NCBI GenBank assembly: GCA_910579495.1 | Contig: CAJTVD010000003.1 | Location: forward strand, 22,136-86,135 | Source: an uncultured Lachnospiraceae bacterium | GTDB lineage: Bacteria; Bacillota; Clostridia; Lachnospirales; Lachnospiraceae | Direction: 5' to 3' | DNA length: 64,000 nt | Shown: in pieces, positions 34,489-44,377 of the stretch | Layout: each line of letters opens with the position of its first letter | Numbering within the stretch: position 1 is the stretch's first letter | Notes under the pieces: model-generated | What the model saw: the letters and a program-made list of their open reading frames with translations, nothing else | Databases searched by the model: none | Told to the model about the DNA's origin: nothing | Translations under genes and position numbers: made by a program

Positions 34489-36834
34489 CTATGCTAAAGT
34501 ACTGGCAAACCTTTTCTTATGTATATAAACAATCCTGCCTGCAAAAAACATGCCAATCATCATGATTATTGATACTATTTCTGCAATTCTCCAGGAGACC
34601 GGCTCTTTATATGAGACCTGAATCTTCCCCTGATAGTTCTTTGGAATCTGCACTCTCACTTTCATCCCTTCCCCTGGAACTACCTCCAATCTCTCTCCTG
34701 TTGTTTCATCCTCAGCCCTATATCCAATATAATAAATCAGCGGCAATTCCACATAACCTGCACCATTCCCTGAATTAATACTTTCCAGCAAAAAGCAGTT
34801 GTAATTTCTATCCAGTATAGCAGCCTGTACATCTTCGCTGGCATTTAGCTCTTGATTTGATGTATCCACATTAATCCCTGTGGGAAAGTACTCGCTCCCA
34901 GAGGCTATATTGGATACCTGCGAAATTCCATATCTCCTGAATGCTCTTGCCTTCTCTCCCTGTGCAATGTTATCATTTAACATACCACTCTGCAAGAAAG
35001 TAAACAGGCATAATGCCCCTGCCAAAATATACATTACCCGTCTATTAATAGAATTTAATTCTGTTAGCACCACACCTGCAAGTACAGAAAGCAACAATGT
35101 TGCCATCTGCAAATATCTCCAGGGAAACTCTATTTTCCCCAGTGCTTCTCCTATCAGCGGACAAATGTCTAAAATAATGTCATATGGAAAATTAACAGTA
35201 CACATCCACATAGAGAAAGCTGATAAAATGACTAAAAAAGCAGCTCCTTTCTGTCTTCTTTTATCCGTATATTCCCTCCGTACAAGCAGAAAAATTGATA
35301 CAATAAACGGCAGGATCAATCCCCAACCAACTCCCATTGGCATTTCTCCCTTAATTCCCCAGCATGAAATCAAGCTTGTCCCAGACCCGGAATAATTCAT
35401 AGTTAAGAACTGGCTCCAAAACATCCCTTCCTGTTGGATTCCCACCGCAGGCTGTGTCTGAATTACAAAACTGCCTGTCATAATATAATATAAAAAAGGA
35501 TATAAATACCATGCACTAAGTAATAACGTAATAATTACCACACTGGCAAGGGCAACAAAACGCTGCCTGTTAAATATTTTTTTAATAAAGACCATGCAAA
35601 AAATAAAGACAAAAATACCTGTCATTACACACGACAGGACATGGGTATTAACAACCCCTGACAACCCAACAGCAAGGATCAGCACACTGCCAGCAAACTG
35701 CCATTTATCTTTGTCCACAAAAAATATTTTATAAAAGCCATATGCTACCAATGGCAGAAACATCATGGCACTGAATTCTCCCAATGCGCATCTCATATAT
35801 ATATCTATTGTACGGTAAACAGACAAGCTATACACTCCACTGAGTAACAATCCCAGCCTTTTATCTCCTGTAAACCCTTTGAAACTATGATATGCTATGA
35901 TTGCTGTACCTAAATTCACAACCACCACATAGCTTTTATAAGCATTTTGTAGAGATATCCCTAAAAGGCGCAATGCTACAGGAAAATACAACAGTAAATC
36001 ACTATAAAATACAGAAGCTGCATATCCATATCCTTCACACCAATCAGGCCCAATCCTCACCGGAAATACCCCTGAAAGAATTCCGTCTTTTATGTTTTCT
36101 ATTCTTGATAAATGAAAATCCAAATCATGCGCAAATACTAGATAATCATTGAAAACCGGCGCAGAGGAAAGCAATGTTATTATAATTATACCTAAAAATA
36201 TTGTGTTCCCCTCTTTATCATTTAATCTATTTTGAACCCACTGGCTATTTCTAAATATAAACAATAATATTATAATGTCCAAAAGCAGAAAAGCTACAAT
36301 TAACTTAAACAGCTTATTGGCAGTAAGCGGATAATCTTTATCTGTCCTGATACTTATCTCTTTTACTGTTAGCTCCCAGCCCCCTGAATACTGTATCATA
36401 ATTTTGAAGGTTTCTGCTGGCCTAGACAAATATACTTTCGTTTCAAAAGTCTGCCACTCCCTTCCCTCGGGATTACCACGGGGGAGTTCCGCAAAGTCAC
36501 TCAGTATACTATCATATTCCTTATAGTATCCTTTATCCCGGGAAAATACTAACTTATTTCCTGTGTCGGCAGCTCTGTATACCACCCTGACTATATAGCT
36601 CCCCTCATCTAAATCAAGTAAGGGACACCAAACATCCTCACCTACACGTTCTGCGACTTCCTCTGGCTGCCTGTCTATGGTCACAAGGTCGCCATCTGCT
36701 GTTAATAGTTCATCTACGCCAAAACAGACAGATACCTTTCTTAAATTATTACCTTTAGTGCTGACAACTACTAGACCAAATAATTCAACTATAAATAGAA
36801 AACTTATCATTACTTTCTTTGTATTAAATTTCAT
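34489..36834 (-). CDS. large membrane protein with extracytoplasmic beta domain (GT-C or YfhO-like)
   Basis: The 781-residue product has one N-terminal helix, then about 150 residues of beta-rich outer domain (GEDVWCPLLDLDEGSYI, ETKVYLSRPAETF), then a bundle of about 12 helices. The first loop of that bundle has FAHDLDFHLSRIEN, an acidic motif of the GT-C or PTPS-related membrane family. The C-terminus has a short outer segment and a final helix. Overall it resembles YfhO-type membrane proteins that modify teichoic acids or glycans. It is followed by the GtrB-like gene at 34480. AAGGTG precedes ATG. Confidence 0.68.
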   Translation of the reverse strand: MKFNTKKVMISFLFIVELFGLVVVSTKGNNLRKVSVCFGVDELLTADGDLVTIDRQPEEVAERVGEDVWCPLLDLDEGSYIVRVVYRAADTGNKLVFSRDKGYYKEYDSILSDFAELPRGNPEGREWQTFETKVYLSRPAETFKIMIQYSGGWELTVKEISIRTDKDYPLTANKLFKLIVAFLLLDIIILLFIFRNSQWVQNRLNDKEGNTIFLGIIIITLLSSAPVFNDYLVFAHDLDFHLSRIENIKDGILSGVFPVRIGPDWCEGYGYAASVFYSDLLLYFPVALRLLGISLQNAYKSYVVVVNLGTAIIAYHSFKGFTGDKRLGLLLSGVYSLSVYRTIDIYMRCALGEFSAMMFLPLVAYGFYKIFFVDKDKWQFAGSVLILAVGLSGVVNTHVLSCVMTGIFVFIFCMVFIKKIFNRQRFVALASVVIITLLLSAWYLYPFLYYIMTGSFVIQTQPAVGIQQEGMFWSQFLTMNYSGSGTSLISCWGIKGEMPMGVGWGLILPFIVSIFLLVRREYTDKRRQKGAAFLVILSAFSMWMCTVNFPYDIILDICPLIGEALGKIEFPWRYLQMATLLLSVLAGVVLTELNSINRRVMYILAGALCLFTFLQSGMLNDNIAQGEKARAFRRYGISQVSNIASGSEYFPTGINVDTSNQELNASEDVQAAILDRNYNCFLLESINSGNGAGYVELPLIYYIGYRAEDETTGERLEVVPGEGMKVRVQIPKNYQGKIQVSYKEPVSWRIAEIVSIIMMIGMFFAGRIVYIHKKRFASTLA

Positions 36835-36835
36835 A

Positions 36836-37063
36836 TTACACCTTTATTAATGACATCTTCGGATTAGACCAATATCCTTTTGGCAAGACAATACCTGGAA
36901 TTTTGCTCACCTTGTATCTTAAATAATGCAAAATATAATTATACTTATCAAAAACATCAAAGATAAATTTATCCTTCACAAAACACCTCATCAATCCCTT
37001 AACGTGGTACCTACTGATAGCTATAGTGCAACTATAGCCTTTATCTATTTGAAAAAACTTCAT
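36836..37063 (-). CDS. small hypothetical ORF, possibly a remnant
   Basis: A 75-codon frame fills the gap between the ABC gene (stop at 37041) and the membrane gene (ATG 36834), ending one base before the latter. The product is basic, without signal or helix, and matches no family I know. A start at the internal ATG (Met25, AAGGG upstream) would give only 51 residues. The snug fit suggests either a real small gene or the tail of a deleted one. Confidence 0.35.
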   Translation of the reverse strand: MKFFQIDKGYSCTIAISRYHVKGLMRCFVKDKFIFDVFDKYNYILHYLRYKVSKIPGIVLPKGYWSNPKMSLIKV

Positions 37064-38828
37064 CTTTATTTTTTAAAACCGCGCCCCCATTTCTTATCTC
37101 ATATATCCTATCACAATTTGCAATTGTAGAAAGTCTATGTGCAACTATAATAAGCGTTTTCTCACCCTGCAAGGCATCTATAGACTCAATAATTGCATTC
37201 TCTGTCTCATTATCCAGCGCAGATGTAGCCTCATCTAATATTAATATTTCCGGATTATAGTACAATGCCCTGGCAATCGCCATTCTCTGCCTTTGCCCAC
37301 CTGATATCTTAATCCCCCTTTCCCCTAATATTGTATCCAACCCATCTGGCAATCCTTGTACAAACTCCTTCAATTGTGCCTGATTTAAGGCTGCCCAAAC
37401 CTTATCATCATCTTGTTCGCCACAAACTCCAAATAATATATTATTCCTAACCGAATCATCCAATAGAAATATGCTTTGGGGTACATACCCTATCATTTTA
37501 TGCCACATTGTCTTGCTGTCGAAAATATTCTTGCCATCAACTGTAATGTTACCCTTCTGTGGCGTGAATAAACCCAAAATTATATCAGCTAATGTACTTT
37601 TTCCTGCACCTGATTCCCCCATTAAACCAATTGCTTCTCCTGGCTTCACCTTTAATGACAGACCAGATAGAACATATGGAAGATCTTCTTGATACTTCCA
37701 AAAAATATTATTAATTGATAATTCAATATTAAATCCTTTATTTAGTACCTCGCCAGATTGCCCATTGCATTGTATATAATCTGACTGTCGTTTCATCCCT
37801 ATATTAATTATATTCATATAGGCATTTTCCAGGGATAGGCGATTAAACACCAATGAATTAATGGAATTTGCAATATTAGATATGGATGGCAAAATACGAA
37901 TAGATGCAACTGCCATTGCCCCAAACTGGGCTATTAAAACTGACATATCCGCTACTGAATGATAACTTATCAGTATCATAAAAATAAGACCAGATATAAA
38001 AAACACTTCAATTATTCTGCTGGGTAGCTTAGCAATCCACAAATATTCTGTATTATTTTCACACGCAACACTTGCCGCAGTCTCAAACTCATTTAGAAAT
38101 TCTTTCTGCCGCTTCATTACATGGACTTCTTTTATTCCATTAACTGTTTGGTAAGCGCTTTTATATCGCTTCGTAAATGCTTCCCTTGTTTTAGCCCCGC
38201 ATTCACCAATTCTCTTCCGCAAAGCCAGTACCATAAACAGTGCAATAATTGCAGACAACATAATTAACCCGATCGCAATCACAGGATTAATCGCAACCAA
38301 CAATACACCAATAAAAACAACTGTGAGACCTTCATTTAATAATCCACAATAAGCGTCAACTACGGAAGCAACTCCTGATATATCACCGCTGACCCCTTGC
38401 ATTATTTGAGCACTATTTATATTCAGGAAAAAGGAGTATGGCTTATAAATATATGATTCCATCATTAAAACTGATAAATCTCTCTCTAACCTATTTCTGA
38501 AATTTAATTGAATAAAATTAAATAATAAAATCGTCCCATTCTTTAATATATAAACACTTACAATGGCCAAAGCCGTAAATAAAAGTAATTCTCCTTCTGC
38601 CTTTATTCCAAATATATCAAAAGTCTTCTTTAGATATGGGTAATCCAACAATTGCTGTGGTTGAAGCATTGCTAAAATAAATGGAAGGATGATGCTAACG
38701 CCTAAAGTTTCCAATAGTGCGCTAAAAATTGCTACTATTGCAACTACTACTGCATTCCTCTTTTGACGGAAATCTAAAATTTTATTTAATTGTTGAAACA
38801 TTCTTAAAAAAGTTTTAACATTATGCAT
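37041..38828 (-). CDS. ABC transporter, PglK/MsbA-like lipid-linked oligosaccharide flippase
   Basis: The roughly 595-residue half-transporter has about six helices in residues 1-320. The ATPase domain has Walker A GESGAGKST near 405, the signature SGGQRQR near 510, Walker B LILDEATSALD near 530 and the switch His in VAHRLST. Such proteins flip lipid-linked glycans across the membrane (PglK in Campylobacter). ATG 38828 is chosen; TTG at 38846 is possible but neither has a strong ribosome site. A paralogue lies at 51657. It probably acts as a homodimer. Confidence 0.9.
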   Translation of the reverse strand: MHNVKTFLRMFQQLNKILDFRQKRNAVVVAIVAIFSALLETLGVSIILPFILAMLQPQQLLDYPYLKKTFDIFGIKAEGELLLFTALAIVSVYILKNGTILLFNFIQLNFRNRLERDLSVLMMESYIYKPYSFFLNINSAQIMQGVSGDISGVASVVDAYCGLLNEGLTVVFIGVLLVAINPVIAIGLIMLSAIIALFMVLALRKRIGECGAKTREAFTKRYKSAYQTVNGIKEVHVMKRQKEFLNEFETAASVACENNTEYLWIAKLPSRIIEVFFISGLIFMILISYHSVADMSVLIAQFGAMAVASIRILPSISNIANSINSLVFNRLSLENAYMNIINIGMKRQSDYIQCNGQSGEVLNKGFNIELSINNIFWKYQEDLPYVLSGLSLKVKPGEAIGLMGESGAGKSTLADIILGLFTPQKGNITVDGKNIFDSKTMWHKMIGYVPQSIFLLDDSVRNNILFGVCGEQDDDKVWAALNQAQLKEFVQGLPDGLDTILGERGIKISGGQRQRMAIARALYYNPEILILDEATSALDNETENAIIESIDALQGEKTLIIVAHRLSTIANCDRIYEIRNGGAVLKNKDEVFSNR

Positions 38829-38847
38829 AATTATATTTGTATCCAAT

Positions 38848-39609
38848 CTACCCGTTTTTTTTCTTAGACTGTAATCCTTCTATAAACATCTTATTAATTA
38901 CTCTATATACTTTATCTTTAAACAACTCCCATTTATATCTTTTTTCCGTTATCATACCATGGTTCTTCTTTAACTTTAGTAAATCAAGCCATGCCTTATC
39001 CGTAGAACACATCCCCCCCATACTAAAATTAACAACCAACTGATCTACAGGATAGAACCTTACTTCTGGTATCATACTCATACGAAGCATAAAATCATAA
39101 TCTGCTGCACTTATATACTGTAAATCAAAGCTCCCAAAATCATCATATACAGCTTTCGTCACAAAGCAGGCTGGATGATCTATCATTTCCTCACTTAAAA
39201 ATGTATGGGAGCGTCTGCTGATCGAATATTCAATCCCGTCTTTTACTGTCCTAGTAAACCCATAAAGTATTTGGTACTTATCCTCTGTCATGGCATCTAC
39301 CATGTATGCAACCGCTTCCTCTTCATAATAGTCGTCACTGTTTAATATACCTATAAGCTGTCCTGATGCCTTTGCGATACCTTTATTCATTGCATCATAT
39401 ATGCCACTGTCAGGTTCAGAAATAATTTGCAACTTATTGCCAAACTCCGGGACAAATTCCTTCACAATATCTATTGTCTTATCGTTAGAATTTCCATCCA
39501 CTATAATATATTCTATATTAGAATAAGATTGTTGCAAAACGCTTTTCAATGTTCTACGTATTGTATATTCGCTATTGTAGCAAACAGTAATAATTGACAC
39601 TTTAACCAT
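38848..39609 (-). CDS. glycosyltransferase family 2
   Basis: The 253-residue protein begins MVKVSIITVCYNSEYTI; IIVDGNSNDKT and GILNSDDYY are the GT2 nucleotide and metal motifs. A basic C-terminal tail follows. It is a WcaA-type soluble transferase. The start at 39609 overlaps the upstream stop by 8 bases; the longer frame to 39774 has no ribosome site. It resembles the 48372 gene in length and motifs, so it belongs to the second copy of the cassette. Confidence 0.9.
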   Translation of the reverse strand: MVKVSIITVCYNSEYTIRRTLKSVLQQSYSNIEYIIVDGNSNDKTIDIVKEFVPEFGNKLQIISEPDSGIYDAMNKGIAKASGQLIGILNSDDYYEEEAVAYMVDAMTEDKYQILYGFTRTVKDGIEYSISRRSHTFLSEEMIDHPACFVTKAVYDDFGSFDLQYISAADYDFMLRMSMIPEVRFYPVDQLVVNFSMGGMCSTDKAWLDLLKLKKNHGMITEKRYKWELFKDKVYRVINKMFIEGLQSKKKNG

Positions 39610-40816
39610 AAGCCAATCGCCTACATAATTCACTAAACATTTTGCCGACATTATCATACGAATATTTTTCTGCCGACTGTCTTGCCTTTTTGCCAAGTTC
39701 CTCTGTATGCTCCGCGCAGAACATAATTCCCTGCGCCAAATCCCTAGCATCATGATATTGGGCAAGATATCCATTTTCCTTGTGCAATACCTGTTCTTCT
39801 AGTCCTCCCACAGGAAAGCAGACAGCAGGCGTCCCACAGGCCATTGCTTCACAAACCGTATAGCCAAATACTTCCTGATTTGAAGGCGCAACCACTGTAT
39901 CAGACAAGTTATACAATTCAACCAATATCTTTTCATCCTTAATAAAGCCCATTCTTATAACTTCCAAATTTGAAGGTAAGCTTAACTCTGAATTAGCATT
40001 TCCAAAGATAATTAATAGATAGTCATCAATTGGTATATACTTTAAAGCGTCCCGCAAATATATAAAGCCTTTATTCTTGTTACTTGTTCCATTATCTGCT
40101 GCTCCGAATAATATTACCTTTTTTTCTGTGTTTACCTGATACTTCTTACGCAATTTTATTCTGTCTTTTAATGGTGAATAAAATGAAGTATCAAGTGTAT
40201 TGGGTATATAACAGATTTCCTTTCTTTTCAAAATACTGCTATCCCTTGCACACGCTACAATCCACTTACTCGGACCAGTAATAAAAATATTGCTTTTATC
40301 CATCATATGAATTTTATCTTCAAGATTCTTTCTGGATATATCTATATCCCTTTCCCCTAAAATTAATGGGCAATTTCCACATCTATCCACATACTTACCA
40401 CAGTAATTATCATAATGGCATCCTCCTGTAAAAAGCCACATATCATGCATTATCCATATTATTGGCTTATCCATCTGTGCCAATTTCATTACATCAATAA
40501 CTGATAGAAAAGAATTAACCCAGTGAAGCACTACAATATCTGCATCCTCTACTGAGCTATTATGGGAAATATCTGTTCCAAGCAAGTCCCTTGCTATCCC
40601 ACCTCTTGCTAACAACCTATTTATTCCATTTTTTATCTTAGACGATAGCTGCGCAACCGGGTTAGAAAAAGCTTTTATTACTTTCTTATCACCGTTTCTT
40701 CGCGTTCTCACCATTATTTGTGAATCAATTCCGAGAGCTGTTAGGCTCTCATTTAACCGCCATGCGCCCTTAAAAGCTCCGCCAATATCAATTGTTGTAA
40801 TGTGCAACACTTTCAT
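39602..40816 (-). CDS. glycosyltransferase family 4
   Basis: The 404-residue GT-B protein has an N-domain start MKVLHITTIDIGGAFKGAW, a middle WIMHDMWLFTGGCHYDN with several Cys (Cys-rich insert up to NCPLI), and the C-domain motif NQEVFGYTVCEAMACGTP with GGLEEQV. The family retains the anomeric configuration. The Cys cluster may bind metal. The downstream GT2 gene overlaps by 8 bases, implying coupling. Confidence 0.9.
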   Translation of the reverse strand: MKVLHITTIDIGGAFKGAWRLNESLTALGIDSQIMVRTRRNGDKKVIKAFSNPVAQLSSKIKNGINRLLARGGIARDLLGTDISHNSSVEDADIVVLHWVNSFLSVIDVMKLAQMDKPIIWIMHDMWLFTGGCHYDNYCGKYVDRCGNCPLILGERDIDISRKNLEDKIHMMDKSNIFITGPSKWIVACARDSSILKRKEICYIPNTLDTSFYSPLKDRIKLRKKYQVNTEKKVILFGAADNGTSNKNKGFIYLRDALKYIPIDDYLLIIFGNANSELSLPSNLEVIRMGFIKDEKILVELYNLSDTVVAPSNQEVFGYTVCEAMACGTPAVCFPVGGLEEQVLHKENGYLAQYHDARDLAQGIMFCAEHTEELGKKARQSAEKYSYDNVGKMFSELCRRLAYG

Positions 40817-40819
40817 TAA

Positions 40820-41983
40820 TCATCTACCAGTTCCTTTCTTGCCCATTCTCCCACCTTTTTTCTGATATTGATCCAATACTTTTTCATAAATTTCTATATA
40901 CTTTTTGCTAACCTTACTAATTGCAAACTTACCCTTTGCCTCTTCTGCTATCTTCTTAGAATCATATGCCATATATTTCCCGTACATTAATTTCATGCCA
41001 TTATAAATTGCCTCGGTACTACCTGTTTCAACCAAAATACCATTTTGTGGATTTACAATAGACTCAACCCCTCCGCTCTTTGATGCAACAATCGGTTTTC
41101 CCAACATCGCTGCCTCCGCAATAGCACACCCAAATGACTCAAAAAGACTTGCAGAAATTACAAAATCCATTTCAGATTCAATGGCAAAAAGTTTATTCTT
41201 ATCACATAATCCATAAAATAGACAATTATCGGATACGCCAAGCGTTTTTGCTAAATCTATATATTCATTTAAATACCCTCCACCCCCCATAATATGCAGA
41301 AATACATTGTATCCTTCATCAAGCATCTTACGGAGTGCTGGCAGAACAAATTGTACCCCCTTTATTTCGCGGCTATAAAAGCCTGCAACCATTCCAACAT
41401 TAACATAATTATTTTTCTTATATAACTTTACATCGCAATTAACTACCTGAGAAATTTTTATTCCATTATATATTGTATGAAAAAAGTATTGAGGGAAAAT
41501 TTTTTCTAAATTATTTTTCAAATCATCAGAAACACATGCATTATAGAGACTGTGCCTATAAGCAAACTTTGCATAATAATAGTGAGGAAAACAGTCTACA
41601 CCAGATCCTTTGGTTGAAGAATGTTCTGTTATTATTACTGGTATATGAAATAATTTGCCCAACATCACCGCAAATCGTCCTGATTCCGTTGCAACATTCC
41701 CATGTATAATATCTGGATGGAACTCTTTAACAATTTTTTTCATTGCCCCAAACATAAATAACCTGTTTCGCACTTTTTGGGGCAAACAATATTTTGAACG
41801 GTATACCAAGATTCCACCCTCTATACGGCTTACAAAACTCTCTTCGATATTCCTGTCATAAGGATAATAAATTGCACAATTACAAAATCTATTTAAATCA
41901 ACTGCCTGCTCATAATGGAAGCCTCCACCCTTTTCGGCCCCGGCAGTTTCCCCAAACCAACTGACCATCATTAATACATTCAC
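40820..41983 (-). CDS. glycosyltransferase family 4
   Basis: The 387-residue GT-B protein has an N-terminal GAEKGGGFHYEQAV segment typical for the nucleotide loop, GNVATESGRFAVML and the C-domain SLFESFGCAIAEAAMLGKP with SKSGGVESIV (E-x7-E motif). It is soluble and cytoplasmic. It is packed between another family 4 gene (3 bases) and the 41986 gene (2 bases). Confidence 0.9.
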   Translation of the reverse strand: MNVLMMVSWFGETAGAEKGGGFHYEQAVDLNRFCNCAIYYPYDRNIEESFVSRIEGGILVYRSKYCLPQKVRNRLFMFGAMKKIVKEFHPDIIHGNVATESGRFAVMLGKLFHIPVIITEHSSTKGSGVDCFPHYYYAKFAYRHSLYNACVSDDLKNNLEKIFPQYFFHTIYNGIKISQVVNCDVKLYKKNNYVNVGMVAGFYSREIKGVQFVLPALRKMLDEGYNVFLHIMGGGGYLNEYIDLAKTLGVSDNCLFYGLCDKNKLFAIESEMDFVISASLFESFGCAIAEAAMLGKPIVASKSGGVESIVNPQNGILVETGSTEAIYNGMKLMYGKYMAYDSKKIAEEAKGKFAISKVSKKYIEIYEKVLDQYQKKGGRMGKKGTGR

Positions 41984-41985
41984 TG

Positions 41986-43017
41986 TTAATCTCCTTTGGC
42001 ATTCATGATTCGTTTAATTATTGAAGCCGTGTTTCTTCTTCCAATTACCAAAGAAATACTATACGCAATTATCGTTCTAAACATTTCTTTTCTAGAGATA
42101 CTAAAAAAAAGAGAGACTTCCTCGTCAATTTTATTTTTATTAACACATTGTGCATTTTTTAAGGAAAAACTATCCATTTTATCTATCTCCTGTAGTGAAA
42201 AATCATACTCTCTATATTTTCCTGTATCCCCCCCTTTAATATTATTTTGTGAGAAACAATTTACACCGGATCCATCATATCCGTTATTCCTCACTTTACT
42301 AACAGTAGGGAATATAACTTTGTAGTTATGAAAAAATATATACAGCCCCCAAGCCAAATCCGTCGGACGAATCTTATTATTATTTACTAAATCTGGAGTG
42401 TATTCCACCATTCCTTTTACAAAATTACAAAATTGATTAGGGCTTGTCTTTTTCAATTTACGCATTAATTTTATGTTATAATACATCTTAAGAAATGTTT
42501 CCATATTTACATATTTTTCAAGAATAGCATCCTTATCACGATACATACCAAATCCATATGCTGAAAAATATGTGGAGATTTGTAAAATATTGGCATTATC
42601 ATTTGTAACTGTTATGGGATACATGTATCCTGAAACTGCTATTACATTTTTATCTTCCTTGTAATACTCCATACATATATTCATATATTCTAAGAAATTA
42701 GGTGAAAAGACATTGTCATCCTCAGAAAATATATAACCATCATGACTTTTGATAATAATATCCCGAACTGTTTTGTAGTTCCCTGTTGGTCCTAAATTAC
42801 TCTGATGCTTAATAACATTTACACTTTTAAATCCAACTATTTTATTGTCAAGATACTTTTCAATTTTTTTATATCCACTCCAATGCTTTTCATCTGCCGG
42901 ATAATCCAATCCTATATATAAATCTGTATTTTCTGCATTTGAATTTTTTTGAAGTGAACATATACATCTTAACAAATGCTCATATCTGCATAGTGTAATT
43001 ATCATTACAGGTATCAT
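41986..43017 (-). CDS. GT2-like glycosyltransferase (GNT-I-type fold)
   Basis: The 343-residue protein starts MIPVMIITLCRYEHLLRCI; GLDYPAD, NLGPTGNYKT and FSEDDNVFSPNFLEY carry the nucleotide and metal (EDD) motifs, the same layout as the 22262 gene. The C-terminal half has no recognisable motif. GGAGG six bases before ATG fixes the start. Just upstream is a truncated ATP-grasp remnant, so this gene begins at a rearrangement border. Confidence 0.82.
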   Translation of the reverse strand: MIPVMIITLCRYEHLLRCICSLQKNSNAENTDLYIGLDYPADEKHWSGYKKIEKYLDNKIVGFKSVNVIKHQSNLGPTGNYKTVRDIIIKSHDGYIFSEDDNVFSPNFLEYMNICMEYYKEDKNVIAVSGYMYPITVTNDNANILQISTYFSAYGFGMYRDKDAILEKYVNMETFLKMYYNIKLMRKLKKTSPNQFCNFVKGMVEYTPDLVNNNKIRPTDLAWGLYIFFHNYKVIFPTVSKVRNNGYDGSGVNCFSQNNIKGGDTGKYREYDFSLQEIDKMDSFSLKNAQCVNKNKIDEEVSLFFSISRKEMFRTIIAYSISLVIGRRNTASIIKRIMNAKGD

Positions 43018-43053
43018 TATGTCCCTCCATTATATATTATATGGCGAACAATG

Positions 43054-43164
43054 TCAGCCTACTTGGCATTGACTCACAATATCCACATTCCCCAGCGCTT
43101 CTTTAAAATACTGTGTTAGATAACTTCTCCTTCCAACAGAAGTCAGCAAAATATTCAACCCCAT
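43054..43164 (-). pseudogene. truncated ATP-grasp enzyme, N-terminal fragment
   Basis: ATG 43164 with GGAAGGTG upstream opens a 36-codon frame ending TGA (43054). The translation LNILLTSVGRRSYLTQYF, followed by KEALG, matches the N-terminal strand and loop of ATP-grasp carbamoyl-phosphate-synthase-like proteins of glycan loci, which normally continue for about 300 residues. Here the frame ends and the next gene starts 37 bases later. The piece keeps its own ribosome site. It is the scar of a deleted gene. Confidence 0.7.
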
Positions 43165-43206
43165 TTTAAACACCTTCCCTTTATATCGCTATCCACTTTT
43201 ACTCCC

Positions 43207-44343
43207 TTAACCAAAAAAACTTTTACTTGCTGCCCTTCTGTGGCAATCTAAAATTATACGACAAATTTTCTCCGTTATAGCTAAATCTAAGTCTCCATAT
43301 ATAGGTAATGTCAATACCCTTTTACTAATATACAATGCTACAGGCGTTTTCCCCACATCATACTTATTGTGAAAACATGCAAAAGTGTTAGTAAGTGGAT
43401 AAAAATACTTTCTTGTAATAATGTTATGTTTCGCTAATTCTTCATACAATTCATTCCGGCTGGCTCCAAAATCAGTTTCTTCTATTATTATTGGGAAATA
43501 AGCATAATTAGAGTTTACCAGCCTCTGCACCGGATTTAAACGTATCCCCTCTACCCCCTCTAAATAATTTCGATAGCACTCTGCAATCTTCCTTCTCTTT
43601 TCAATTTCTTCATTAATATGGCGTAAATTGCACAACCCCATAGCCGCACAGAACTCATTCATTTTTGCATTTGCGCCAACCCCATCAACAATTTCAGGGC
43701 CTCTAATGCCAAAGTTTTTTAACCGATACAATTCCCTTCCAAACTCTTTGTCCAAAAAACATACAGCACCACCTTCAATAGAGTTAAAAACCTTAGTTGC
43801 ATGAAAACTAAAGCAAGCAGCATCTCCAAACTGGCCAATACCCTTTCCTTGGTAACTTACCCCAAAAGAATGTGCTGCATCGTATATTACCTTTAATCCA
43901 TATTTTCGGGCAATTCTGTCTATCTCTTCCACATTGCAAACATTCCCATAAACATGCACAGGCAAAATGGCACATGTTCTGTCCGTAACTAATTTTTCAA
44001 TCTCCTCAACATTAATTGTAAAATCATCTGAATTAATATCACAAAATACAGGCTCTAATCCATTTCTTACTATTGCATGCGTAGTAGATGCAAATGTAAA
44101 AGGGGTCGTTATTACTTCTCCCTCCAAATGCATTGCTTGCATAGTCAATTCCAGCGCCATATGCCCATTTGTCAATAACTCTACATTATCAACGTTAAGG
44201 TAATGTATTAATTGCTCCTGGAACTTCTTATGTTTCTCTCCCATATTAGTGAGCCAATGGGAACTCCATAAGCCCCTAATTTCCTCAACATATTCATCTA
44301 GTTCTGGCATAGAAGAACGTGTTACAAATATTTTATCCTGCAT
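43207..44343 (-). CDS. DegT/DnrJ/EryC1/StrS sugar aminotransferase
   Basis: The 378-residue PLP enzyme has the family pattern: ELLTNGHMALELTMQ (phosphate loop), TTPFTFASTTHAIVRNG, HVYGNVCNVEEI, YDAAHSFG (the Asp that pairs with the PLP ring) and SFHATKVFNSIEGGAV with the catalytic Lys. It aminates a 4-keto or 3-keto nucleotide sugar with glutamate. The epimerase at 44378 is next to it and could make the keto sugar or use the product. AGGG before ATG is adequate. It resembles VioA/QdtB-type enzymes by the N-terminus, but the sugar is not known. Confidence 0.9.
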   Translation of the reverse strand: MQDKIFVTRSSMPELDEYVEEIRGLWSSHWLTNMGEKHKKFQEQLIHYLNVDNVELLTNGHMALELTMQAMHLEGEVITTPFTFASTTHAIVRNGLEPVFCDINSDDFTINVEEIEKLVTDRTCAILPVHVYGNVCNVEEIDRIARKYGLKVIYDAAHSFGVSYQGKGIGQFGDAACFSFHATKVFNSIEGGAVCFLDKEFGRELYRLKNFGIRGPEIVDGVGANAKMNEFCAAMGLCNLRHINEEIEKRRKIAECYRNYLEGVEGIRLNPVQRLVNSNYAYFPIIIEETDFGASRNELYEELAKHNIITRKYFYPLTNTFACFHNKYDVGKTPVALYISKRVLTLPIYGDLDLAITEKICRIILDCHRRAASKSFFG

Positions 44344-44377
44344 ACATATTCCCTGCTTTCCACTACTTTAAAAGCAC

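Noticed and set aside
42218..42224. Seven-base homopolymer in the 41986 gene
   Set aside because: The gene reads through it without interruption.
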